A stretch of 64,000 bases of DNA from Anagrus nilaparvatae. Taxonomy: Eukaryota > Arthropoda > Insecta > Hymenoptera > Mymaridae. The first letter of the stretch is position 1, and each line of letters starts with the position of its first letter. The DNA lies in assembly GCA_022575985.1 (NCBI GenBank), contig JAKSXM010000014.1, positions 8,804,001 to 8,868,000 on the forward strand, written 5' to 3'. A model generated the notes under the pieces. The model saw only the letters and a list, made by a program, of their open reading frames with translations. It was not told the origin of the DNA and ran no database searches. A program made the position numbers and the translations under genes. Shown one piece after another: positions 21,411 through 32,340 of the stretch.

Positions 21411-24360
21411 TAAAGGACTTTAAGGATCTTGGATTGGAAATTAACACAATAACTACACACTATTAATTATGATGTCACAACACTCTTTTTAATACTTCCT
21501 AAACAACCTCTGACATATACATCCAATTATCTTAAAGATCTAATATCAAGTGACTTTCTACTTTCTACTTCTCTTGGTGACAAGGCCCAAGCCGAAAGTC
21601 AGTAGTGGGAGAGCGTATTAATTTGGTAATTAATACGCCTCCATGATTGATGCTGATATCTCTTATTTATCTTAATATACTTACATATATTTGAATATAA
21701 GAAATGGACAAAGCCTATTTCTTACACTCCCTCCCTTTGTCTATTTCGCAGATAACATAACCTTAATTTTTATACATATAAAATCAGTGTCGTTACATTT
21801 TAATATATCTTAGCATTTATCAGTATTATAATTGTATTACATATAAAAGCTATAAATGAATTTAAAATGAGTGTAGAATTTAGCAAAGTCAAAATTAGTA
21901 AATTTAAGAATTTATATTATATTATAAATATATTTAAACGTCTTTAAGTAGCATTTTCAATTTACTGGTTGACTGCAGAATGTTAATCATTATTTTGATC
22001 AAAATTTTCAGACATGTTACCGGAATCATCGAATTCAGCCATTCTTACAGTTGCTGAACTACTGCCGCCTCTTTGATTTCCTCTTCCACGTCCTCTGTGT
22101 TGTCCTTTGTTTGACCCTCTGTAGTTTTCTCTATTGAAACCTCTGTTGAAACCTCTGTTGAAACCTTTGTTGAAACCTCTGTTGGAACCTCTGTAATTGC
22201 CTCTTTTAGCTGGAGGCCCAGAGTTTTCTGAATCATAGGTCCTTTTTTCGTATTGTCGATTGTCATTATTTAATGGACAGTTATCAGCAATATGATCAGC
22301 TTCAGTGTTGCAACTATAGCAGAACCATCTGTTTGAGGCATTTAAAGGACAATTTCTTAGGAAATGTCCGGTTCTTTTGCATCTATAGCATTCTTGTCTT
22401 TTGTCATTTTGATACGTAGTTGCTCTGGACGCTGTTGGCTTATGTGAGATATTTTTAGCTGTTTTGTCCTTTACTTCTTGATGTCGATGTAATAGTCGTT
22501 TAAGTTCGTCATACGTCATTTCTTCTTTCCTAAACTTTGACACGGCTGTTTCCGTCATGTTTATTTCTGGGACAGCTTCTATTATTGCCCGATGGAAGGC
22601 AGAACGCTTTTCGTGTTCCGTAAGTGGTACTGCGTTGATGCAAACTCCATAGTCTCTTAAGAGTTGTTCAAACTTTTCGCAGAACTCATGAGCCGTTTCG
22701 TGAGGCTTCATTTTCAAGCTCCATAATTTTGCTCGAATTGTTGTCGGTGAACCGCTGATTTCGCCTTTTCTTATTTGTCTCAATCTTTTAATCTTTTCAA
22801 TCGGTTCCTTTTTATCGATCACCTTCTGGTGGTATTCTTCGTCTAGGTGGTTAATTATTACACCTCTTATTTTAATCTTTCTGCGATTTTTAGCCTTTTC
22901 TGTAAGACCTGGTGGTGCTGGTGTATTTTCGTCGATGACATCTAGTAGCTCGTAACTAGCTAGTTCAGTCCTTATTGAGTCCAACCACACCTCGTAGCCA
23001 ACCTTTGGTGACAACCTGTACTGCCTCTGGAATTTAGGCATTGCTTCCGAGTACTTCGTTTGACCTTGATTATCGTCTTCTGTTTGTTCTTGATTGGACA
23101 GACGTTCTCTTAACTTTTGTTGTTCTGCCTCGAGTATCATTCTATGATTCTGAGCCATTTGATCCAATACATCTTTTAACATTGGCAAGCTATTGGCTAG
23201 AACTCTTGCATTTTGCAACGCTTGTTTTAGTCCAAGTCCATTTAAGTTTTGCTGATTTGGAAATCCAGCAAGTTCAACATTTAGATTTTGCTGAATTGGC
23301 AAATTAGCATTTTCAACAATTATTTGTTGGTTCATCTGATTATTATTTTCAACAACCTGTTGTTGATTCATCTGATTAGCGTCTGTGAAATTAAAATTTT
23401 ATATAAATTATCTGGCTTTTCCTTCTGAATTTCCTCTGTATCAGATCTGACAATTCTCATTCACATCCAAATATTTACATCTTTAATTTCCCAGCGATTT
23501 TTATTAAAATCCTGAGATCTTCCTCTTTTTATTATATCATCCATTCAATCAGAAAATTCTGGGGTTTTTAACCCAGCTACATCTTAACTCATTCAATTTT
23601 TCACAACTCTCATACTTGCCAGTCAAATATAGATGGCTATAATATATTTAATTTAAAAAAATATGCTTACGTCTTATTGGAGGGTTAGCATCTTCTGCGT
23701 CAACCCTTATCCGCATATCAAGGGGTACCTCCTGAATTTCATTATTATCATTGTTGTTATCCATTTAACCTGGGATTTAGAAATATTCTCTATTAGCATA
23801 TGTTCTGAATTATAATTAAATCTTTTATTTGACTTTTCTTATTTTACTATATAAAGGAGCGACAATCTCACTGAATTATATACCAGATAATTAATTTTAT
23901 TTTTATAATAGAGAACTATTTCATGCTTCTAAACCCTGACAACCGAACATTGAGATTGCCTTAGTATAAAGGAGAAATTGCAGTTTCTAATCATGAACAC
24001 CACACATGCACACCACTCGTCGATACAGAATTCTGTGAATTACTACATAAATTAATCGATTTTGGGTTGCGCACGCACATGGATGGGTAATAATTAAGAT
24101 TCTACCAATTTCTTTGATGAATTGGACAAAGGATACTGAACACAAGTCTCCTTTGGCCATTGAACCCAGTAATCGTATAATTTACTTATTGCATTTTATT
24201 AAACTTTAAACTTCTAGATATCGTCTGATCGAAAATTTATCACCTTTCAGATTTTAATCTATCGTATTATTAATCTATATACATTTCATGCCTAGCTGGA
24301 ACTCCCTCCCAAGCTAGTGTGCTCAATCTACCTGCAGGGCAGAATCGAAAGATTCTTCCA
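21411..24360 (-). mobile_element. Gag-only retroelement fragment within the BEL LTR
   Basis: On the minus strand: leader, a two-exon gag (23764-21983), about 240 bp of AT-rich DNA, a polypurine tract ACAAAGGGAGGGAG and then TGTAAGAAATAGG (from 21726), which looks like an LTR start. No pol is present and no matching 5' LTR was found, so this is a TR-GAG-like or truncated element. Confidence 0.6.
21983..23764 (-). CDS. gag: Spliced Gag-like protein with two zinc knuckles
   Basis: Exon 1, 23764-23671, starts MDNNNDNNEIQEVP. A donor AAGAC|GTAAGC at 23670 and an acceptor TTTCACAG ending at 23383 define a 288-bp intron; exon 2 (23382-21983) joins in frame ahead of the Met at 23371, giving about 497 residues. 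Residues in exon 2: Gln/Asn-rich start, a capsid-like helical region (about 100-300), zinc knuckles CYRCKRTGHFLRNC and CYSCNTEADHIADNC (the second is irregular), then a Gly/Arg-rich tail of GFNR repeats. Role: RNA binding and particle assembly. The frame is open, unlike its neighbours, so it is young or kept. An intron is unusual for a retroelement gag; domestication is possible. Confidence 0.75.
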
Positions 24361-24762
24361 GCATACATTTTAATACAGTCCACTTTTTTTGTAATACTTA
24401 TAATTTAATAAACTTAGATTAAATATTCAACTAAATTTTTATTGCAAAATTTCCTACAACCATACGCCATTTCATGGTCAGTGTTGAGCCGAATAAAAAA
24501 AAAAAAAAACATCGAAAAGTGAAAATTCATCAAGAAAATTCTTGAAATACAAAATTCTAAAGCAGCGATAACAGGAGCGCATAAATTCACAAGAGGTATT
24601 TAGTACAAGTAGATAGCGCAAAGCAGTATATACACTCACAGCCAACTCTACTTCAATGCATACGTGCCCTGATAACCAAGCCTTCTCCTAGGATTTGTAC
24701 TACAAGCATATCTGTATATCTGGTAAGCACATCTCAGGTGCTCCAATATAAGGTAATAATTT

Positions 24763-27700
24763 ATGATATCACCTTACAAATCGCTTCAAATTCAAATTAA
24801 AAATATGAACAAAGTCCACGAAATAATTGCCAATCAGGTCAAATTATACACAAAGATAAGAGAATACTATGATAATTTCTTAGCAAATTACCCAGAAGCC
24901 AACTTACGTTCTGGGGATATAGACGCCAGAATGTCAACGTTGCAATCCTCTTGGAGCAAGTACCAAGCAAATGCGGAAACTTTGCAAGAATGTAAGGATG
25001 AAACGAATGAAAATCAGACATACTATACAAGTCCAGACTATTCATTAGATGCAGTAGAAGAACACTTTACCGTTTCATACGCCAATATTTTATGCCTAAA
25101 AAATCGTCTTCTTACAAAAGAAAATAATGTTACAGGTGACCGTCAGCAGATGCCACAAGTGGTCACGCAGAACAATTCAACGTTGCCGAAAATCCCATTG
25201 CCCACATTTGACGGTGATCAAATACAATGGGAATCCTTCAAAGAAGTGTTCCAAGCCAGGGTTGCCGACGATGACTCAATCATTCCGGTATTTAAGCTCC
25301 AGCACCTGCTATCTCACATTAAGGAAGAGGCTGCAAGACGTCTTGCAGGTATGGAATTAACGGAAGCAAATTTCGAAGTCGCCTGGAATCGCTTGAAACG
25401 CCGCTATGATAATAAAAAACTGAGACTATCCACTCATTTGTCAAGGATAATCTCAATCCCTGCCATCTCAGGCAGAGCCAGCAATGGCATCAATCAAGTT
25501 ATGGATACTGTCGAAGCAAGTATCCGAGCCCTTAAAGCATTGGACCGACTAGTGGATCACTGGAATGACTGGTTTGTCCACTTGATTGTCTCAAAGTTAG
25601 ACGCTAGCACACGCACTGATTGGGAGAAATCAAGAGAAAACGAGGATGCCTTTAGCACGTACGAGCAGCTCACTATGTTTCTAGAAAACCGTGCCCGTAC
25701 ACTAAACTCCTCTCTCACCTTGAGCCATCATGCATCAAGTTCAAGCAAAGTTCAGGGTGCTAACAACCCTAAACGCCCCAATGTGTCTTCCCATGTCACA
25801 AGTGCTGGGTCAGCACGGGAATTGCCAGAATGCAAATTCTGTCCAGGTGAATCACACTCACTTACTAAATGTTCTCGCTTTTTGCAGATGACCGTATCTC
25901 AGCGACGCTCATCAGTATCGCCTTCCTGCTGTTACAATTGTTTGGCCACTGGACACCGGGTTGACAAATGCAACTCTAAATGGAGCTTCAAAACGTGTGG
26001 CGGCAGACATCATACGATGCTCCACGTAGATAAGGTTACAGCAAATGCTACCAACGTCACTGCTCCAGAGGACGACAATTCTTTCCAGACAACGCCCTCC
26101 AATGTGACTGTCTGCACTACTTCAGTTGGAGGACGGGTGCTGATGGCAACCGCCTTGATCAAGCTGAAGTCAGAAACAAATGAGCTGATTGTTAGAGCAC
26201 TCTTAGATCCAGCATCCGATGAATCCTTTGTAACGGAGTACGTGGCTCAGGCCCTCCGTTTAAAACGAAATCCAATATCAACAAGCATAAGAGGGGTCGG
26301 GGGCTCAACCGCCTCCCCCCCTAATTCATTAGTAACATGCATAAAAAATTCTCCAAAAAATGCTAATTTTACCATGAATATTTATGCACTAGTTTTGCGC
26401 AAATTAACTGACCTTCTTCCAAATGTACAGGTTCAGCATCAGAAATGGTCACATATTGAGGGTCTTGACTTAGCGGACCCTAAATATTACCAACCCGGAC
26501 GTATTGATTGTATACTAGGCGCCGAGGTGTATGCTATAGCCATTCGCAAGGGTCTTTGTCAAGGAACATACCCGTCTCCGATAGCACAAAACACAGTTTT
26601 GGATGGGTACTAACCGGCCCATTCAAATCTTTGGCCCACCCGGGCAATCAAGTGACTTGCCACGTCACTTAAGCTGAAGACTCAACTCAAAAACAGTTAT
26701 GTAAGTTCTGGGAAATTGAGGAGCTTCCACAAAGCACCCACCTTACTTTTGAAGAAGAGAGGTGCGAGTCTCACTTTTAACAAACTCACTGCAGGGATGC
26801 TGAGGGACGCTTTATCCTAAGGCTGCCGTTCAAACAGGTCCCAGTACTCCCTGGAATTTACGAAATAGCCAAGGCTCGCTTCCTTTCATGTGCACGACGC
26901 CTACATGCAAATCCACAGCTACTCAGCTTGTATACTAAGTTCATGCAGGAGTACTTGGACCTTCAACACATGGAGTTAGTACCACAGAACGAGCTTCAAC
27001 GTGACAACGTGTCTTAAATACCTCATCATGGAGTTCTGAAGGCTGATGGCTCCGGGAAACTTCGGGTAGTGTTTAATGCCTCACAACGTGCTATGAATGG
27101 TAAGTCGTTAAATGATCATCTGCATGTAGGCCCAAAACTCCAGTCGGAACTGTTTGGAGTCCTGACCCGATGGAGGTTCTTTCAATATGCATTTACGGCT
27201 GACATAGTTAAGATGTTTCGACAATTCAAAATTCATTCTGAGGATCGGAACTGGCTACGCATACTGTGGACACCTTCAAAAGATCAGCCCATTCAAACTT
27301 ATCGTCTGCGGACCGTCACTTATGGTACTGGTCCAGCTCCCTACCAAGCAATTAGATGCCTTAAGCAATTGGCAACTGACCAAGCGGACCAATTCCCGCT
27401 GGGAGCAGCTATACTAAAAAATAACAGTTACGTTGATGACAACTTAGGTGGTGCTCACAGTCTCGAAACTGCGATTTAGGCTCGTGACGAACTCATCGGT
27501 ATTTTGGCCACCGCAGGCATGGAGTTGGATAAATGGTCAGCCAATGATCCACAAATCATACGTGATGTAAGCAAAATACCCAACCAGGACTATGCCTTCG
27601 AAGAAACTATATCTACTCTGGAGCTAATCTGGAATCCACGCAGCGACTGCTTCCAGTTTAAGGTAAAGAAAACCTTTAATAAATCAGTATTAACAAAGCG

Positions 27701-30002
27701 AACTATACTTTCAGAAATAGCTTCGCTGTTTGACCCGTTGGGCTGGTTAGCCCATGTCATAATTGTAGCCAAGGTCTACATCCAGGAGCTATGGATCCGA
27801 CAATCAGGCTGGGATCAACCAGTTGACGCGGACCTTCAAGATGCCTGGTTAAACTTGAAGTCTCAATTACCTGATATTGAGTACATCCAGATTCCCCGAT
27901 GAATACACACCAATAATACGACAGCCTGGGAGCTACATGGATTCGCTGATGCTAGCGAGAGAGCTTATGCCGCTGCAGTATACTTAGTGGTGTATAATGG
28001 TGATGGGGTCTGTCGGACCTCATTATTATCAGCAAAAACCAAGGCGGCACCAGTCAAAAAATTATCCATTCCCAGACTAGAACTTTGTGGGGCTCAACTT
28101 CTTGCAAGACTTCTCAATGTTACAGTCAAATAACTGCCTCAAAGGCCTTCAAAGATTCATTGCTGGTCAGACACACAAACAACATTAGCTTGGTTACAAG
28201 GTCATCCATCCAAGTGGCACACCTTTGTGGCCAACCGAGTAAGTGAAGTCCATAGTCTCGTCAGCGATGCAGTGTGGGGTCATGTTTCCTCAGCACAGAA
28301 TTCAGCTGACTTGGCCACTCGGGGAGCTTCTCCAGGTCAACTAAAGGACGCTGTCATCTGGTGGACTGGACCGGAGTGGCTCATGCAAGGTCCTACGTTC
28401 TGGCCCAAAACTCAATCACAACGCCTCTCTACGGATTGCGAATTGAAAACAACCACCAGAATTTTCAGGACTTCTGTAGAAGATACACACTTACTTGATT
28501 GGATGTCAAGGTATTCCAGTTTAAATAAGTTATTAAATCGCCTATCCTTTATGTTTAGGTGGAAAGTTAAATCCAAAACAATTAAGGATGCTACACCAGT
28601 CGATGCTCGTGCTGCCGCCAAGTCAGCCATCGTCAGAGTGTTTCAACAACACTCCTTTTATGAAGAAATTCAGTTGCTGCAAGCAGGAAAACCACTGAAG
28701 AAGTCCAGTTGCCTTCGCAGTCTGGTTCCCTTCCTGTCTACCGATGGTATTCTTCGAGTTGGAGGTCGTCTTCAAAATGCTCCCATTTTAGAGTACGAGA
28801 AACATCCAGCTATAATACCAAAGAAATCACACCTATCTAGCTTACTTATTTGGGATGCTCACAAACGCACTCTACACGGTGGCTCCTTACTAGTGCAGTC
28901 CAAGCTTCGTCAAGAATATTGGATTATCCACGATCGCAGCCAGATCCGCCGGGCCATCAAAGCTTGCGCCCGATGTTTACTCTTTCAAGGGTCTTGTCAA
29001 CGTCAAATTATGGCACCGCTACCTAAGGTCCGCCTTCAGCCTTCTCGCCCTTTTACATACACTGGTGTGGATTACGCAGGCCCTTTCAATACAAGGGCTT
29101 CCAAAGGCAGAGGGCACACTTCATTCAAGAGTTATGTGGCCGTGTTTGTATGCATGGTCACTAGAGCTGTACACCTCGAATTAGTTTCAGATTACTCATC
29201 GAAAGCATTCATCGCCGCTTACAGGAGGTTCTCCAGTCGTCGAGGCTTAACCAAAATCATGTACAGTGACCATGGCACAACATTCCAGGGAGCTGTAACT
29301 GAAATTTGTAAGCTATTCAAAGACCATTCCAATTTCATAAAAGAGGTATCTGCTATTCTCGAAACCGATGGAGTCGAATGGACTTTCATCCCGCCTAAAG
29401 GACCCCACTTTGGAGGGCTGTGGGAATCAAAAGTCAAAGCCTTCAAGCATCATTTGAATCGAGTTGCTGCCAACTCAACACTTACTTTCGAAGAATTTAC
29501 CACTTTACTCACACAAATAGAAGCATGTTTAAATTCTAGACCGCTGAGTCCTTTAACCAGCGACTCAAGCGATCCAAATGCATTAACTCCAGGCCATTTT
29601 TTAATAGGTGGACCCATTCTCTTGCTTCCAGGTACTTATTCAGCGATTGAATCTCCAAGGAATCCTGTAGAACGCTGGCACTTGGTCCAAAAGATGCTGG
29701 GGGACTTCTGGCGACGATGGCGTAATGAGGTACTACACGATTTGCAACAACGTTCTAAGTGGTTAGAGCCCCAACGCAACTTACAAATTGATGACATTGT
29801 CATCATACGAGATGAATTAAGCCCATCAGGACGCTGGCAACTCGGGCGAGTAATCAGTTGTCACCCGGGACCTGATGGTCAAGTGAGATCAGTCACCCTC
29901 AAAACTGTATCAACTACCCTGGTGCGCCCTATAGTTAAACTTATTCTCCTGCCTAGAAACACAGAAAGCAACACCGGTCAAGCAGAAATCAAGGTCAACT
30001 AA
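24763..30002 (+). pseudogene. BEL/Pao Gag-Pol
   Basis: 24763-26613 is open: Gag (PLPTFDGDQIQWESFKEVF), knuckles CKFCPGESHSLTKC and CYNCLATGHRVDKC, then the A17-type protease (ALLDPASDESFV). A stop at 26611 and a frameshift before 27069 follow. RT is at 26800-27479 with YVDD (27431); then stops at 27477 (TAG), 27901 (TGA) and 28131 (TAA) in the same frame. RNase H covers about 27930-28330 (HGFADASERAYAAAVY). 28227-30002 is open: integrase knuckle (H..H..CARC), catalytic D in YTGVDYAGPF, D in MYSDHGTTF, E in GLWESKVKAFK, and the C-terminal DUF5641-type domain. Inactive as it stands. Confidence 0.93.
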
Positions 30003-30148
30003 TATGATACTTCATGGTGGGCGGAGCGCCTCCACTTCAAATATTGTAATTTAGTTTAAGATCGCGATTTTGTCACGTTTTCTCATTTACTTTCTTTCTA
30101 AATGATGTTAATTTGGTCATTAAATACGATTTATCGAGGTGGGCGGTA

Positions 30149-30707
30149 TGTCATGGCAGATAATTAGCATAATAATTTTTTCCCACGAAATTATTCATTA
30201 CTAATTTAGGTTTAATCTTTATCTATGATTCATTATTTGACGTTAAAATTTTATGTTATTTCTTAATTTTAATCTCTATCACGCGTTACTCAAGTGATTA
30301 AGTTAAATAAATTAACTTAGTTACAATAGAATATTTTGTCAAGTCACGGCCATACCGACCTTAACCGGATATTTATTACCTTATTTTTATTAGATTATTT
30401 ATATTAGATTATTTTTATATTTCCAAAATTTAATAATGTTGTGTAATGTTGTGTAATTTCTTCAATTTTTTGTCTATGTTTTTTTGGAAATTCCCAAAGT
30501 TTACGTGACTTTTTCATGTAAAATTTAGTATATAATCACACTTGCTGTACTCAAGCAGCAGAGTTCATATTTTTCAATTAAGCGATCAACATCGCATACA
30601 TTTTAATACAGTCCACTTTTTTTGTAATACTTAGAATTTAATAAACTTAGATTAAATATTCAACTAAATTTTTATTGCAAAATTTCCTACAACCATACGC
30701 CATTTCA
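30149..30707 (+). repeat. 3' LTR of the BEL element
   Basis: 559 bp, TGTCATGGCAG...CATTTCA, complete. It keeps the 412-bp interior missing from the 5' LTR. Confidence 0.9.
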
Positions 30708-30712
30708 GTAAT

Positions 30713-31057
30713 ACTATTCAATATTGTTGAAATCCTGATAAAACTTATACAATTTTGGACACCAAATCAGCTTGGGGAAATAGAGATGTTATATATATAT
30801 ATATTTTCAGAGGAACTAAATAAAAATATTTGCGTACATATATATGATAGTAAGAAAAATAGGGACGATGAAATTAAAAAAACTTATGCTCACTATAAAG
30901 CTAATGATACGGATGAATATATTCATTTATACTTAGAAGCAAGTCACTATACCCCTCTTCTTAAAATTGATGAGATAGATAATTATATTATTGATCCTGG
31001 ATTTAAAAATATTGTAAAAACTATCAGGGCTCACAAAAATTACGAGGTCCCTACTAT
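30713..31057 (+). pseudogene. OTU-like protease fragment, split by R1 copy B
   Basis: Open through both transposon junctions. EELNKNICVHIYDSKK and YIHLYLEASHYTPLLKID fit the C-terminal half of an OTU cysteine protease, with H in SHYTPL as the candidate catalytic His. The Cys part is not seen; it would lie left of the BEL insertion. After R1 copy B the frame resumes at 35996 with a basic segment (KIKKNIRPRRKPPW) and stops at 36083. OTU domains occur in host proteins and in some retroelements; which applies here is open. The first 38 bases of the open frame come from the BEL LTR. Confidence 0.45.
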
Positions 31058-31641
31058 TTTTTTTTTGGGCCCCTTCAGAGAAGGGGCCTTTTTCGCTTTT
31101 ACGCATACCATACACCACATACTGTATGGTTATGTGGGACTCAACCTCAAATTTATGGTTGCCCAGATACTCAGTATAACTAAGGAGGAATTACAATACC
31201 CACTAAACTCCCCACCCTCCTGCATCTATGAAAATATCATAGAATTCAGACTGGGATTCCCTATTTAGGTATTACTTCGGTCCGGAAAAAATGCAGCCAA
31301 GGCAATTCTTCGCCATACCCTGTCAATAAAGGAGGACTGTTTCCTACGAGAGGAAACCTTCCTCCTTTTTTCTAATCAGCGTCACCCGTACGTACTCTGC
31401 CACATTGTACCAGTTCACAATACTGCGCAGCATTTCCGGGACGACTCCTTCTGGCCTCCATTCATCAAAGGGCAGTCGGCCCTCAGCGAAGTTAGGACAC
31501 CTAAAAAAGGTGTGCTCAGTGGTATACCACTCGCCCGGGCAAAGCAAGCATTCCGGAGATGCCACCTTGCGCCACTTGAAAAGCATATCGCGGAAATAAC
31601 CGTGACCAGTTAGGAACTGTCTGAGGTGGAAATCCTTATAT

Positions 31642-32124
31642 ATTAAATAATACCATAAAAAAATACAATTACAAAATAGGTTTCAGAACAGACAATAAAC
31701 TAGAAAAATTACTTAAAACTAAAAACAAAAATAATAATAATAATGATGATTTTATAAAAAAAGCAGTGTACATAAAATTAGTTGTGAATCATGTGATAAA
31801 ATATATATAGGCCAAACAGGTAGAAGTTTTAAAGAGAGATTTAAAGAATACTTTCCAAAAACAGAAAATTTTACTCCACAAAAAATTTTATACATAAACA
31901 CAAAATTTGCATTACATATCATAAACACCAATAATAGCTACACAGACATATACACAAATTTAACACCAATTCATTATTGCAACAAAGGTAAATACTTGAA
32001 TAAATTAGAAGAGTATGAGATATATAAACAAACAAAAAGTGATAAAAATCAATTATTAAATGATAAATTAATTTATAAAAAAAATGTACTGTTTGATAGA
32101 ATAATTGAAAATAGCAAAATGTGA
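31642..32124 (+). pseudogene. Penelope-like GIY-YIG endonuclease domain
   Basis: Reading frame from about 31753: SVHKISCESCDKIYIGQTGR, with the CxxC finger and the YIG half of the GIY-YIG motif followed by TGRSFKERFKE; the GIY half is SVH here. A later conserved part reads YLNKLEEYEIYKQ; stop TGA at 32122. Upstream, KLEKLLKTKN is in another frame, so an indel lies in the A run near 31756. The RT that should precede it is missing. In intact Penelope-like elements this domain nicks the target DNA. Confidence 0.85.
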
Positions 32125-32295
32125 ATATTATAAGTTTAATAAACTATATACATAAACTGTAAACAAATATAAATATAAAGAAATATTTCAGTCTTAAATG
32201 AGCATCAACACGGCAAGCTCGTACTAAATAAATAATTAAATTTAGTTTTTATATATTTTTAATATGACTTCTCAATAATTAATTGAGATCAGTGA

Positions 32296-32340
32296 ATGAC
32301 CTGATGATGGGAATTTATTCCCGAAACGCGTAGTCGTTAT
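32296..32340 (+). ncRNA. Hammerhead ribozyme-like motif of the Penelope-like element
   Basis: CTGATGA core (32301-32307), stem II GGGAA/TTCCC (32309-32322) with TTTA loop, GAAA (32323-32326), minimal stem III AC/GT around a GCGTA loop, and predicted cut after GTC (32335). Stem I pairs ATGAC (32296-32300) with GTTAT (32336-32340), including one G-T pair. One extra T (32308) sits between the core and stem II, which may weaken it. Minimal hammerheads are known in Penelope-like elements. Confidence 0.6.

Larger units (their letters stand above)
21378..24474 (+). repeat. 5' LTR of the BEL element, split by inserted DNA
   Basis: 21378-21410 and 24361-24474 match the two ends of the 3' LTR. Between them lies 2,950 bp of foreign sequence in place of the 412 bp found at 30182-30593. 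The first base is C instead of T. Confidence 0.88.
21378..30707 (+). mobile_element. BEL/Pao LTR retrotransposon
   Basis: Order: 5' LTR (interrupted), gag-pol, 3' LTR. Five-base target duplication GTAAT at 21373-21377 and 30708-30712, as expected for BEL/Pao. A possible primer binding site starts TGGTCAGTG right after the 5' LTR (24475). A purine-rich GAGGTGGGCGGTA precedes the 3' LTR. Coding region has one frameshift and several stops, so it is dead. Confidence 0.92.

Noticed and set aside
22045..22266. Small minus-strand Thr/Glu-rich protein
   Set aside because: It overlaps the Gly/Arg-rich tail of gag in another frame.
31405..31599. Plus-strand ORFs across R1 copy B
   Set aside because: They are antisense to recognisable ORF1/ORF2 domains.
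31741..31800. OTU-like ORF continuing directly into the Penelope-like region
   Set aside because: Target duplications show that these belong to separate insertions; the OTU-like frame resumes at 35996.
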